Part shown: one piece after another, positions 9,115-18,084 of the stretch
Numbering within the stretch: position 1 is the first letter of the stretch
How the letters are laid out: each line of letters starts with the position of its first letter
Source: Fidelibacterota bacterium
Lineage (GTDB): Bacteria > Fidelibacterota > Marinisomatia > Marinisomatales > UBA1611
Reading direction: 5' to 3'
Assembly (NCBI GenBank): GCA_018649625.1
Contig: JABIHN010000039.1
Coordinates: 1 to 53,461, forward strand
Length of the DNA stretch: 53,461 nucleotides
Notes under the pieces: model-generated
Told to the model about the DNA's origin: nothing
Database searches by the model: none
Seen by the model: the letters and a program-made list of their open reading frames with translations, nothing else
Made by a program: the position numbers and the translations under genes

Positions 9115-9210
9115 ATATTTAAAAATTTTCAAGTTTAGAATGGTTGCTTTTTACTAAAATGATTTATTAAAATTGAACATTAAATTAAATAATAATAAAG
9201 GAGATAGCTT

Positions 9211-10704
9211 ATGTCTAATAGACCCGATTTTAAATCCCAATATGAAAATTATATTGGTGGAGAATGGGTTGCCCCAGTCGATGGTGAATACTTTGAAAAT
9301 AAATCACCCGTAGATGGGAGTGTAATTGCTAATGTACCAAAATCAAATAAAAACGATATTGATTTAGCAATTAAAGCAGCATGGAAAGCTGCAGCAACTT
9401 GGAATAAATCTTCTGCAACAGAACGAAGCACTTTGTTGAATAAAATTGCAGATAGAATTGAAGAGAATTTAGAAAAACTCGCATTAGTTGAAACTTGGGA
9501 CAATGGTAAAGCCATTCGTGAAACCATGGCCGCTGATATCCCATTAACCATTGATCATTTCAGATATTTCGCGGGTGTCATCCGCGCTGAATCAGGTGAA
9601 GTATCTGATTTAGATGGGAATACTGTTTCAATGGAAATCCATGAACCACTGGGTGTAGTGGGACAAATTATCCCTTGGAATTTTCCGATTCTTATGGCTG
9701 CATGGAAGCTAGCTCCGGCTATAGCTGCTGGAAATTGTGTTGTATTAAAACCAGCTGAACAAACTCCTATTTCAATTTTATTTCTAATGGAAACCATTGC
9801 AGATATATTGCCACCCGGTGTGATTAATATAGTGAATGGATTTGGTCCAGAAGCTGGAAAACCATTAGCAACTCATCCTGATGTAAAGAAAATTGCATTC
9901 ACAGGTGAAACAACTACTGGCCGTCTGATTATGCAATATGCATCGGAAAATATTATTCCATTTACTTTAGAATTAGGTGGAAAATCTCCAAATATATTCT
10001 TTGACAGTGTTATGGCGGAAGATGATAATTTCCTCGATAAAGCAATCGAAGGGCTTGTCTTATTTGCTTTTAACCAAGGTGAAGTTTGCACATGTCCATC
10101 AAGAGCATTAATTCAAGAAAATATCTACGATGCATTCATGGAACGTTGTTTAAAACGAATTGAAGCCATAACAATGGGTGATACACTTGATGGTGGAACA
10201 ATGATGGGTGCTCAAGCTTCTAACGATCAATTTCAGAAAATACTGAATTATATTGATATCGGTAAACAAGAAGGTGCTGAACTTCTCATTGGTGGTGGTG
10301 CTTATGAAAATGAGACCTACCCTGATGGATTTTACGTTCAACCAACTGTATTTAAAGGCAATAATAAAATGCGAATTTTCCAAGAAGAAATTTTTGGGCC
10401 CGTATTAAGTGTTACAACCTTTAAAGATGAAGCCGAAGCATTGGAAATTGCTAATGATACGCTTTATGGATTGGGTGCAGGTGTATGGACTCGAGATATT
10501 CATCAAATGCAGTCTATGTCTCGTGGTATCGAAGCAGGTCGCGTTTGGTGTAATTGTTATCACGCTTATCCTGCCCATGCTTCATTCGGTGGTTATAAAA
10601 AATCGGGTATTGGCAGAGAAACACATAAAATGATGCTCGATCATTACCGTCATACAAAGAATGTTTTAACATCCTATGATAAAAATCCTTTAGGATTCTT
10701 TTAA
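9211..10704 (+). CDS. exaC: NAD(P)-dependent aldehyde dehydrogenase, ExaC/acetaldehyde type
   Basis: 497 residues, the normal full ALDH length. Signatures include GQIIPWNFP (cofactor fold), [20 protein letters not shown] with the general-base Glu, and [14 protein letters not shown] with the catalytic Cys in the GEVCTCPSR arrangement typical of ExaC/AldB acetaldehyde dehydrogenases. The C-terminal [12 protein letters not shown] is also conserved. A strong Shine-Dalgarno AAAGGAG (9197-9203) sits 7 nt before the ATG, showing this organism uses SD-led starts. A DUF779 gene follows, the standard partner of this subgroup, which supports oxidation of acetaldehyde or other short aldehydes in the cytoplasm. 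Confidence 0.93.
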   Translation: MSNRPDFKSQYENYIGGEWVAPVDGEYFENKSPVDGSVIANVPKSNKNDIDLAIKAAWKAAATWNKSSATERSTLLNKIADRIEENLEKLALVETWDNGKAIRETMAADIPLTIDHFRYFAGVIRAESGEVSDLDGNTVSMEIHEPLGVVGQIIPWNFPILMAAWKLAPAIAAGNCVVLKPAEQTPISILFLMETIADILPPGVINIVNGFGPEAGKPLATHPDVKKIAFTGETTTGRLIMQYASENIIPFTLELGGKSPNIFFDSVMAEDDNFLDKAIEGLVLFAFNQGEVCTCPSRALIQENIYDAFMERCLKRIEAITMGDTLDGGTMMGAQASNDQFQKILNYIDIGKQEGAELLIGGGAYENETYPDGFYVQPTVFKGNNKMRIFQEEIFGPVLSVTTFKDEAEALEIANDTLYGLGAGVWTRDIHQMQSMSRGIEAGRVWCNCYHAYPAHASFGGYKKSGIGRETHKMMLDHYRHTKNVLTSYDKNPLGFF

Positions 10705-10715
10705 ACATACAAATG

Positions 10716-10748
10716 AAATGCGGGTAGTATAAAAGCTACCCGCATTTT
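10716..10748 (+). terminator. Rho-independent terminator/attenuator after the aldehyde dehydrogenase
   Basis: A perfect 12-bp stem (AAATGCGGGTAG / CTACCCGCATTT) with an 8-nt loop lies 11 nt after the aldehyde dehydrogenase stop and just before the DUF779 start. The 3' arm ends in TTTT, but the U-tract is short, so partial read-through into the DUF779 gene is plausible. Confidence 0.7.
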
Positions 10749-10753
10749 AATAA

Positions 10754-11125
10754 ATGTATATGGAACGTGTAAGTATAACCGATAAAGCTAAGGCTATCAT
10801 TGACCAATTACGGGAAAAGCATGGAGATCTCATGTTTCATCAAAGTGGTGGGTGTTGTGACGGTTCCTCTCCTATGTGTTTCGAAAAGGGCGAATTTTTA
10901 GTAGGATCTAGAGATTTATGCCTTGGAACCATTCATGGATGTGACTTTTTTATGTCTGCAGATCAATTTGAATATTATAAATATTCCCATATTACAGTTG
11001 ATATTACTGAAGGGCGTGGATCAAGCTTTTCACTCGAGATTCCATTAGGGTTAAGATTTATGACCGTGTCCAAAATATTAACAGAAAAAGAAAGTAATAT
11101 GATGTTACCACCCCAATCTCAATAA
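10754..11125 (+). CDS. DUF779 protein, aldehyde dehydrogenase partner
   Basis: 123 residues, the usual size of DUF779. The diagnostic N-terminal segment MFHQSGGCCDGSSPMC is present, with a CC-x4-MC cysteine set that may bind metal, followed by GTIHGCDFFMSADQFEYYK and SSFSLEIPLGLRFM. DUF779 genes almost always neighbour ExaC-type aldehyde dehydrogenases; the biochemical role is unknown. Start chosen at ATG 10754; an ATG at 10760 is nearly equivalent. The hairpin before it suggests lower or conditional expression relative to the dehydrogenase. The SDR gene begins 3 nt after its stop. Confidence 0.87.
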   Translation: MYMERVSITDKAKAIIDQLREKHGDLMFHQSGGCCDGSSPMCFEKGEFLVGSRDLCLGTIHGCDFFMSADQFEYYKYSHITVDITEGRGSSFSLEIPLGLRFMTVSKILTEKESNMMLPPQSQ

Positions 11126-11128
11126 TAA

Positions 11129-11887
11129 ATGAAAAAAGTATTTATCACAGGCGCATCATCCGGGATCGGAAAAGCATTGGCATTGGCCTATGCAAAACGT
11201 GGCTTCACCATCGGGCTCACCGCTCGTCGAGAAGAGATTCTACACGAAATTTCCAAAGAAGTAGAAGCATTAGGTGGAGCACCTTTCGTTTATCAATTAG
11301 ACGTGAATGATGCAGAAAAATGTAAATCCGTTGCAAATCAATTTATGGCAGATGCTGAAGGAATCGATATTGTCATTGCCAATGCTGGAATTGGTGGCGA
11401 TGATGGGTTATTTTCAGGAACGAGTGACCAAATCAATACCATTTTAAATACAGATATTTTGGGTGTGACCAATACACTTATGCCCTTTATCCCAACGCTA
11501 AAAGCGCAAAAAAGCGGTGCTATAGTTTGTATTAGTTCTGTTGCCAGTTTCATACCACTGCCCTTTCATGGTGGTTATGCAGGTGCAAAGATTGCCATTC
11601 GAATGATTTTTGATTCATGGCGTCCCACATTAGATAAGTACAATATTAAGACTGTTTCCATTTGCCCGGGATTTGTGGACACTCCCATTGTAAAAGGTCC
11701 TGCCCGGCGTTTTCCCATGAAATCCGCTGAAGATGCAGCCGAACGGTTTTTGGAAGTGATCGATCGGGGATATTCCACCTACATTTATCCCTGGCCATAC
11801 CGGATATTGATTTTGATTGTCCGTCTCACACCGGAGCGATTTTACAATTGGCTGATTAAAAAAATGTTTGGGAAGCCAATCCAATAA
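11129..11887 (+). CDS. Short-chain dehydrogenase/reductase (classical SDR)
   Basis: 252 residues. It shows the cofactor motif TGASSGIG near the N-terminus, IANAGIG (NNAG equivalent), the active-site Ser in CISSVAS, and the catalytic YAGAK pair (YxxxK). TARREE after beta-2 suggests NADP(H) preference. The C-terminal end is basic (FYNWLIKKMFGKP) and could sit near the membrane. It is third in the dehydrogenase/DUF779 operon and ends 4 nt from the convergent SMP-30-like gene. The substrate is unknown; a lipid- or ketone-type substrate is possible. Confidence 0.88.
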   Translation: MKKVFITGASSGIGKALALAYAKRGFTIGLTARREEILHEISKEVEALGGAPFVYQLDVNDAEKCKSVANQFMADAEGIDIVIANAGIGGDDGLFSGTSDQINTILNTDILGVTNTLMPFIPTLKAQKSGAIVCISSVASFIPLPFHGGYAGAKIAIRMIFDSWRPTLDKYNIKTVSICPGFVDTPIVKGPARRFPMKSAEDAAERFLEVIDRGYSTYIYPWPYRILILIVRLTPERFYNWLIKKMFGKPIQ

Positions 11888-11891
11888 ATAA

Positions 11892-12959
11892 TTATGGCAT
11901 GGGTATTCGCCCAATTCCATTATAGGTCAAACTCCCAAAATATAAATAACCATTATGGGCTTCTACACTGGTAATCGGTGAATAGGATTTCGGAGATGGA
12001 TCTTGCAAGTTAAAAACAACATTCCCTTTTTCGTTTACACCTATAACAAATCCATATCGTTCAGGAGCAGGTTGGAGAAATTCAGGTAAACGCATTACAA
12101 CTTTCCGTAAAAAAGGTTTAGTAGCCAACTTTTCCAAAATTTCCTGTCTTCTAGATGGAAATGCGATCCAAAAAATACCATCTCCGCTAGATGAAATTCC
12201 ATCAGGTATCCCCGGTAGATTATCCATGAATATTTCAGAATTACCCTTTTTATCTCCTGCTATCCAAATCTTGGTAATTTTATAGTCACCCGTCTCAACA
12301 ACAAGTAAATATGATTGATCAGGACTGACAGCCACACCATTTGCAAAATACATATTATCCTTTATTGTTTTTGCTTTTTTTGTGTTCGGATTATAAGAAA
12401 TGACTCGGCCATTAGGTCGATGCTCTAATAAGTCTTGCTTATAATTATGTTGATCAAATTTAATAGAAGCGTCAGAAAAATAAATCATTCCATCCTTCGC
12501 TATATCCACATCATCTGTGAATTTTAGTAATACGCCATCCACTTCTGTTACCAGTGTGGTTAAATCTCCGCTCGGAGATGCCGAGAGTAAACCTTTAAAG
12601 GAATCACAAATGATAAGATTTCCATCAGCATCAAAACCTAATCCCAAAGGTCTGCCCTTTGTATCAACAAATTCTTTACCGTTGGTCCCATCTGAATCAT
12701 AACGAAATATTTTTCCACCTTCATAAGGCGCATAAATTCGTCCTTGAATATCTACACCAATATCTTCGGGACCAACTCCAATTCCTTTTCCAATAATTTG
12801 TGTTTTTGATAACAGTTTATTGTGTGCATATATGCCAACAATTCCAGGTGCTTTTTTTGGTGACCAAGCTACAGGATCAATCCCAGTAGGCCAGGTTAAT
12901 AAATATAAAATAGTAATTCCAAATATTATTAGAATTGTCTTTCCAATCCATTTTAACAT
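11892..12959 (-). CDS. Membrane-anchored SMP-30/strictosidine-synthase-like beta-propeller
   Basis: About 355 residues from ATG 12959, chosen because it overlaps the upstream dehydratase stop by 7 nt (translational coupling); an upstream in-frame start at 12989 lies inside that gene. One N-terminal transmembrane helix (WIGKTILIIFGITILYLLTW) leaves the rest in the periplasm. Propeller signatures include GVGPEDIGVDIQGRIY, GRPLGLGFDADGNLIICDS, IYFSDASIKF, NGVAVSPDQSYLLVVETG and LPGIPDGISSS. Relatives include adipocyte plasma membrane-associated protein and gluconolactonases, generally calcium-dependent lactonase/esterase-like hydrolases. The exact reaction is unknown. Confidence 0.8.
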   Translation of the reverse strand: MLKWIGKTILIIFGITILYLLTWPTGIDPVAWSPKKAPGIVGIYAHNKLLSKTQIIGKGIGVGPEDIGVDIQGRIYAPYEGGKIFRYDSDGTNGKEFVDTKGRPLGLGFDADGNLIICDSFKGLLSASPSGDLTTLVTEVDGVLLKFTDDVDIAKDGMIYFSDASIKFDQHNYKQDLLEHRPNGRVISYNPNTKKAKTIKDNMYFANGVAVSPDQSYLLVVETGDYKITKIWIAGDKKGNSEIFMDNLPGIPDGISSSGDGIFWIAFPSRRQEILEKLATKPFLRKVVMRLPEFLQPAPERYGFVIGVNEKGNVVFNLQDPSPKSYSPITSVEAHNGYLYFGSLTYNGIGRIPMP

Positions 12960-13228
12960 TTGTCTGTGTTTTTTGCCATGCCAATACAAGCGCTTGTTAC
13001 ACCGCCGTGATCATGCGATGTAAATGAAATATGAATATTACACCACCCCACTATCATATCAGGATGATGATTGGCTTCTTCTGCATATATGGCTAATTGA
13101 TTAATGAAGTCAATACTATCCATATATGTTTTAAATGTAAATGTTTTTTGAATAGACTGGTTTTTCAATTTCCATCCATTCATTTTTGATAAACTTTTTC
13201 TTATTTCTGAATCAGGCAAGCTTGTCAT
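12953..13228 (-). CDS. phhB: Pterin-4a-carbinolamine dehydratase
   Basis: 91 residues, the normal size. The active-site pattern EEANHHPDM … SHDHGGVT is complete: the HHP histidines, then the HD-x-GG-T block. The enzyme dehydrates 4a-hydroxytetrahydropterin, classically after phenylalanine hydroxylase; no such hydroxylase lies in this window, so here it may support molybdopterin or tetrahydropterin metabolism or be a stray paralogue. Its start overlaps the MATE stop by 4 nt (ATGA) and its stop overlaps the SMP-30-like start, giving a three-gene operon. Confidence 0.88.
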   Translation of the reverse strand: MTSLPDSEIRKSLSKMNGWKLKNQSIQKTFTFKTYMDSIDFINQLAIYAEEANHHPDMIVGWCNIHISFTSHDHGGVTSACIGMAKNTDKC

Positions 13229-14622
13229 GATGATTTGGAAAAAGATTGATTGATTTTTTTCAATTCAACTCTAACCCAGGTCACAGCTATAATAAATGCA
13301 ATTCCGGTAGAAATCATCATAGCATACCAATTCCACTCAACCGGCTTATCTAAAACAAAACTAAAATAGAGTGCTAAAGGTGCACTAACACCTAAAACCC
13401 GAACTGTCGTAATAATTAAAACCGGTATACCTTTCCCTAAACCTTGCATAACACGCCCTGATGTAATTGCAATAGCTACAAATGGATATATAAAGCACAT
13501 AAGCCTTAAAAATCCAACAGCAACTCCTATAATTTCTTGATCTTGAGTAAACCATGAAGCAAAGGTTTCTGCAAAAATATAAACAAAAGTAGATGAAATA
13601 AGTGTAATCATAAATGCACGAGAAATTCCATATTTCACAATGGCATTTAATTGCTCAATATTCTTTCCACCATAAAACATGCCTACTAAGGTTGTCATTG
13701 AACCTGCGATTGCAAATATTGGAAGAAAAATGAGCATATCCAACCGTCCAGCAACCTGGTAAGCAGCAACTGTTTGTGGTGAATAATTAATCAAAATTTT
13801 ATTGAATACACCTTGGCCAACTGCCATAATTATCATAGACATGGATGCCGGTAAACCAACTTTAATAATATCCCAGAGTATCTCTTTTGACGGCGTAAAG
13901 TCTTTTAATTTAAATGTGATATAAGCATGTTTTTTTACAAAAAGCATATAAACAAAAACTATAAAAACAATTCCTTGAGAAATCACGGTTGCCATGGCAG
14001 CCCCCTTTACTCCCATCCCAAAACCCACTCCACCATAATTTTCTAAATCAAATATAAATAATGGGTCTAAAATAATGTTCAAAATTGTTCCAAGGCCCGC
14101 AACCATCATAGGGAATTTCATATCACCTTCCCCAGCCAAAATTGAACGAAAAAACCCTGAAAAGACCATAAATGGCAACCCTATAATTATTATATAGAGA
14201 TAATCCCATGCTAACGTTAAAATCTCTCCTTCGGCACCAAATGAAGCTAATAATTTATTTCCGAATAATAATCCTGCAATTGTGAAAACAGCTGCGATAA
14301 CAGCTGCCATTGCTAAGGCATGCTCAGCACTATTATCAGCGTGAGTCTTTTTATCTTCTCCTATAAACCGGGCAATAGATGCTGTAACTCCAGCACCCAA
14401 CCCCATGGTAAGACCTAGCATTAAAAAAAAGACGGGCATATTAAAAGCAACGCCTGCAATAGCATTGCCACCCAATCTCCCGATAAACATCATATCTACA
14501 ATATTATAAAATGTATGAATCCCCATACCAAACATAATAGGAATTGCAAGTGTCCAAAGCGATTTTGATGGATTAACTAAAAATGATTCAAGACGGGATT
14601 TTGATTTAGATGTAATTTCCAT
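13225..14622 (-). CDS. MATE-family multidrug/metabolite exporter
   Basis: 465 residues with about 12 transmembrane helices in two related halves. The N-terminal half has IPIMFGMGIHTFYNIVDMMFIGRLG and the second has VGLPASMSMIIMAVGQGVFNK, both typical of MatE domains. It is closest in style to the NorM/DinF-like Na+ or H+ antiporters. ATG 14622 is preferred over an in-frame GTG at 14628. First gene of the minus-strand operon with pterin dehydratase and the propeller. The cargo is unknown. Confidence 0.9.
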   Translation of the reverse strand: MEITSKSKSRLESFLVNPSKSLWTLAIPIMFGMGIHTFYNIVDMMFIGRLGGNAIAGVAFNMPVFFLMLGLTMGLGAGVTASIARFIGEDKKTHADNSAEHALAMAAVIAAVFTIAGLLFGNKLLASFGAEGEILTLAWDYLYIIIIGLPFMVFSGFFRSILAGEGDMKFPMMVAGLGTILNIILDPLFIFDLENYGGVGFGMGVKGAAMATVISQGIVFIVFVYMLFVKKHAYITFKLKDFTPSKEILWDIIKVGLPASMSMIIMAVGQGVFNKILINYSPQTVAAYQVAGRLDMLIFLPIFAIAGSMTTLVGMFYGGKNIEQLNAIVKYGISRAFMITLISSTFVYIFAETFASWFTQDQEIIGVAVGFLRLMCFIYPFVAIAITSGRVMQGLGKGIPVLIITTVRVLGVSAPLALYFSFVLDKPVEWNWYAMMISTGIAFIIAVTWVRVELKKINQSFSKSS

Positions 14623-14719
14623 AAGCACAGAATTTACAGGGAGATTTACAAGACTCTTAGTACGAAGAGTACTCTTTTACAGAAAACTATAAAAATTGAT
14701 ATTTAAGTCCATCACTTAT

Positions 14720-16540
14720 TTAAGAAGAATACATTTCATTTATAAAATGCTGATAATGGGCTATGACAACTTTACGCTTCACTTTTAAAGTTGGGGTAAC
14801 TTCATCTTTATCTTGGTCTAATTCTTCTTCTAGGATATGAAATTTCTTAATTGTTTGATAACTAGACAGTCCTTTATTTAATGAAGAAATTTCATGGTGA
14901 ATTAAATCAATAACTTCTTGTTTCTTAGTTAAATCACCCAAATCTTGATATAATATTTTTTTATCACGAGCAAATTTAGCAATCTCATCTTCGTCTAAAG
15001 TAACAAGCATTGTTAAATAGGGTTTTCGATCGCCATAAACCATTGTTTGGGAAATAAATGAACTGGTTTTCATCAAATTTTCTATATTTTGGGGTGCAAC
15101 ATTTTTCCCACCTGCTGTAATAATTAAATCTTTTTTTCGATCGGTAATAAATAAATAGCCATCTTCATCAATATGACCTACATCGCCCGTATGAAGCCAT
15201 TCGATACCATCTTGATCTTTAATCAGTAATTCCTGAGTCGCATCTTCATTCCTATAATATCCTACTATATTCTGTGCCCCACGCGTACAAATTTCACCAT
15301 CAGCAGCAATGCGAACTTCTGTATCAAGATAAATTTCTCCGACAGATCCAATTTTGGCCCTTCCCATCCTATTTGCTGATATCAATCCGGTTGTTTCGGT
15401 CATTCCATAAACTTCATAAATATCCAATCCAACCCAATGAAAGAAATGAATTATATTTGGAGAAATAGGCGCTGCACCAGAAATCATGAATCGAATTTTT
15501 CCACCAAATATATCATGGATTTTTTGAAATATAAAAAAATGTGCCATATAATGTTTAGCTTTCAATAAGAAGGATGGTTTTTCACCATCATTTATCTTTG
15601 TTTTATATATTTTACCTATATTTAATGCCCAATTAAAAATTGTTTTCTGTAACCAAGTTGCATCCTTTACTCCTGAATTGATTCGTGCATAAAATTTTTC
15701 AAATACACGAGGTGTACCAAACATAACAGTTGGACCAGTTTGCTTAAGATTTTCAGGCATGTCTTCTAGCGATTCTGCAAATATTGTAATATTCCCAGAA
15801 CATAATTTCATAAAATGTCCTAAATCTCGTTCTGCAATATGCGATAAAGGTAAATAAGCAATAATAGAATCTTTTTCTGAAATACCATAAATTTGGGGTA
15901 AATGCTTTACCACAGCTAAAACATTATCACTATTAATCATCCCCGCTTTTGGGTGCCCAGTTGTACCGGACGTATAAATAAAACTAATTAAATCCTTAGG
16001 GTTTCCTTCTTGAATTCTTTTTTCTAATTCATCGGGATTCTTTAAACCATAAGATTTTCCGTTTTCACGAAAAGATTTTAGCGATATTACATTTTCAATT
16101 TTTGTTGGGAAGTATTTTTCAAATATAACGAGTTGATTAATAGATGGTAAATCTTTCCATATTCCTAATATTTTATCTAATTGCTCTTGATCTTCACCAA
16201 AAACAAATTTGGATTGACTATGATCAACAATGTATTTGACTTGGTCATCCGTATTAGAAGGATATACAGGTGCTGTAACAGCTCCAATTGACATTATGGC
16301 AAGATCAACAACTACCCATTCAAACCGTGTTAGACTTATAACCGATACTTTATCTCCTTTTTGTATTCCAGCATCTAATAACGCATTTGCAATGTCTTTG
16401 ACATATTCACCATATTCGCCCCATGTTTTTGATTCCCATAGGCCTTTCTGTTTATGCCATATTGAAATATCGTCGGTATGATTTTCCACATGATACCAAA
16501 ATACTTTTGGTACGGTGTTATAGATTGCAAGATCCATCAT
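14720..16540 (-). CDS. fadD: Long-chain acyl-CoA synthetase (FadD15/ACSL type)
   Basis: About 606 residues of an AMP-forming ligase. Visible motifs are FIYTSGTTGHPKAG (P-loop, about residue 185), YGMTETTGLIS, WLHTGDVGHIDEDGYLFITDR, and the hinge/catalytic stretch KKDLIITAGGKNVAPQNIE. This organisation matches the bacterial FadD15/eukaryotic ACSL-like group that activates long-chain fatty acids with ATP and CoA. ATG 16540 is chosen because it forms an ATGA overlap with livF and has GGAG upstream; an in-frame ATG at 16552 is possible. Coupling to a LIV-type importer suggests the imported carboxylate is converted to its CoA thioester. Confidence 0.9.
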   Translation of the reverse strand: MMDLAIYNTVPKVFWYHVENHTDDISIWHKQKGLWESKTWGEYGEYVKDIANALLDAGIQKGDKVSVISLTRFEWVVVDLAIMSIGAVTAPVYPSNTDDQVKYIVDHSQSKFVFGEDQEQLDKILGIWKDLPSINQLVIFEKYFPTKIENVISLKSFRENGKSYGLKNPDELEKRIQEGNPKDLISFIYTSGTTGHPKAGMINSDNVLAVVKHLPQIYGISEKDSIIAYLPLSHIAERDLGHFMKLCSGNITIFAESLEDMPENLKQTGPTVMFGTPRVFEKFYARINSGVKDATWLQKTIFNWALNIGKIYKTKINDGEKPSFLLKAKHYMAHFFIFQKIHDIFGGKIRFMISGAAPISPNIIHFFHWVGLDIYEVYGMTETTGLISANRMGRAKIGSVGEIYLDTEVRIAADGEICTRGAQNIVGYYRNEDATQELLIKDQDGIEWLHTGDVGHIDEDGYLFITDRKKDLIITAGGKNVAPQNIENLMKTSSFISQTMVYGDRKPYLTMLVTLDEDEIAKFARDKKILYQDLGDLTKKQEVIDLIHHEISSLNKGLSSYQTIKKFHILEEELDQDKDEVTPTLKVKRKVVIAHYQHFINEMYSS

Positions 16541-17280
16541 CCACCACTCCATAGTTTGGATCGGCGAATATATTTTCCTTCACCCAGATATTGCTCTCGT
16601 ACTTTTTCTTCATCCAAAAGTTCTTCATAGGTTCCACTTAAAAATATTTTTCCAGTGGTAAGTACATATCCATAATCGGCAATAGATAAAGCACGATTTA
16701 CATTTTGTTCTACAAGTAAAATAGTTACCCCTGATTGATGTAATTCTTTAATAATAGCAAAGATTTCTTGGACCAATAAGGGTGAAAGTCCTAGGGAAGG
16801 TTCATCTAACAATAATAGCTTTGGTTTTATCATGAGAGCTCTAGAAATGGACAACATTTGTTGCTCTCCACCGCTCAAATTCCCAGCTTTTTGATTTTTT
16901 CTTTTTTCAAGAATTGGAAAATGCTTAAATGCTTCTTCCATACGTTCAAATAAAAGTTCCTTTTCTTTTAATAAAAAACCTCCCATTTTCAAATTTTCTT
17001 CTACGGTAAGTTCTGGAAAAATTCTACGCCATTCGGGCACATGACCAATTCCCATCGCAACAATTTCTTCTGGATCTTTTCGATCAATTCGTTTCCCTTC
17101 AAAATGAATTGTTCCATGTTCAGGTTCAACCAGCCCACTAATTGTTTTTAAAATTGTAGATTTCCCTGCACCGTTAGCACCAAGGATTGTTACGAGTTGT
17201 CCTTCTTTTACTTCCAATGAAACACCATGAAGTGCTTTTATTTTTCCATAATAAGTTTCAATTCCGACTAGCTTAAGCAT
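16537..17280 (-). CDS. livF: LIV-type ABC transporter ATP-binding protein, LivF-like
   Basis: 247 residues. Walker A GANGAGKST, signature LSGGEQQM, Walker B LLLLDEPSLGLSP and the switch His region LLVEQNV are intact. The short ABC domain without the LivG C-terminal extension marks it as LivF. ATG 17280 follows GGAG and overlaps the livG stop by 8 nt; an in-frame TTG at 17295 is less likely. It pairs with LivG to energise import through LivH/LivM. The stop is an ATGA overlap with the acyl-CoA synthetase. Confidence 0.92.
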   Translation of the reverse strand: MLKLVGIETYYGKIKALHGVSLEVKEGQLVTILGANGAGKSTILKTISGLVEPEHGTIHFEGKRIDRKDPEEIVAMGIGHVPEWRRIFPELTVEENLKMGGFLLKEKELLFERMEEAFKHFPILEKRKNQKAGNLSGGEQQMLSISRALMIKPKLLLLDEPSLGLSPLLVQEIFAIIKELHQSGVTILLVEQNVNRALSIADYGYVLTTGKIFLSGTYEELLDEEKVREQYLGEGKYIRRSKLWSGG

Positions 17281-18034
17281 CTCCAGATTCTCCAAGAAAT
17301 GCTTTTATAACATCCGGATGGTTTTTTACTTCTTCTGGAGAACCCATGGCTAATATATTACCGGAATCTAGAGCACAAACCCTGTCCGAGATGCTCATGA
17401 CTAAACTCATGTCGTGCTCCACAACAAGAACTGTAATTCCTAATTCATCTCTAATTTCAGAAATAATTTTTGCTATTTCCTGAGTCTCTTGATCATTCAT
17501 TCCCGCTGCGGGTTCATCCATAAGTATTAACTTTGGTTTACCAACCAAAGCACGGGCAATTTCAGTTAACTTTTGAATACCATAGGGTTGCCCTGCCATA
17601 TACTTTTGTTCATAATTAATAATACCCAAGAAATCTAAAATTTCTAACCCCATAGCTTCTTCCACATTTCTTTGGCTTCTCGTCAACCACCTTTTAACGG
17701 TTGATTTTGAATCAAGGCGGTGATGAGCTCCTAATAAAATATTATCTAAAATTGTCATATAAGGAATATTTTGAATATTCTGAAATGTACGAGCTATCCC
17801 ACATTTAATAATTTGATGAGGTTGTTTAGTTAACAAATCATGACCATTAAAATCAATAGCCCCTTTTTGAGGTTTATTGAACCCATTGATACAATTAAAT
17901 AGAGTTGATTTTCCTGAACCATTTGAACCAATGAGAGAGAATATTTCGCCCTCACTTACCGTTAATGAAACGTTATTCAGTGCAACCACACCAGAAAATT
18001 GCATTCTAAGATTATCTATTTGAAGATTTACCAT
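17273..18034 (-). CDS. livG: LIV-type ABC transporter ATP-binding protein, LivG-like
   Basis: 253 residues. Walker A GSNGSGKSTLFNCINGF, a LivG-typical Q-loop region GIARTFQNIQN, Walker B LILMDEPAAGMND and VVEHDMSLVMSISD are intact. The signature loop is unusual: GQPYGIQKLTEIARAL lacks the LSGG of LivF, as is common in LivG proteins, which often have YGxQ(R/K) there. The C-terminal DVIKAFLGE is the conserved LivG end. A terminator hairpin separates it from the upstream binding-protein gene. Confidence 0.92.
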   Translation of the reverse strand: MVNLQIDNLRMQFSGVVALNNVSLTVSEGEIFSLIGSNGSGKSTLFNCINGFNKPQKGAIDFNGHDLLTKQPHQIIKCGIARTFQNIQNIPYMTILDNILLGAHHRLDSKSTVKRWLTRSQRNVEEAMGLEILDFLGIINYEQKYMAGQPYGIQKLTEIARALVGKPKLILMDEPAAGMNDQETQEIAKIISEIRDELGITVLVVEHDMSLVMSISDRVCALDSGNILAMGSPEEVKNHPDVIKAFLGESGDA

Positions 18035-18043
18035 ATAAAACAG

Positions 18044-18065
18044 AGGCCTCGGTTTCCCGAGGCCT
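18044..18065 (-). terminator. Intercistronic terminator between the binding-protein gene and livG
   Basis: A 9-bp GC-rich stem (AGGCCTCGG / CCGAGGCCT) with a 4-nt loop lies between the binding protein and livG. In the minus-strand direction it is followed by CTGTTTTA, so it should act as a partial terminator. This would give more binding protein and permeases than ATPases, a common arrangement in ABC operons. Confidence 0.75.
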
Positions 18066-18084
18066 ATTAACTAATTAAAATTTA

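Noticed and set aside
14653-14670. Hairpin ACTCTT/AAGAGT between the acyl-CoA synthetase and MATE genes
   Set aside because: The stem is weak and AT-rich with no proper U-tract; not strong enough to call a terminator.
17273-18034. LivG lacking an LSGG signature as a broken ATPase
   Set aside because: YGxQ(K/R) at the signature position is usual for LivG proteins, and Walker A and B are intact.
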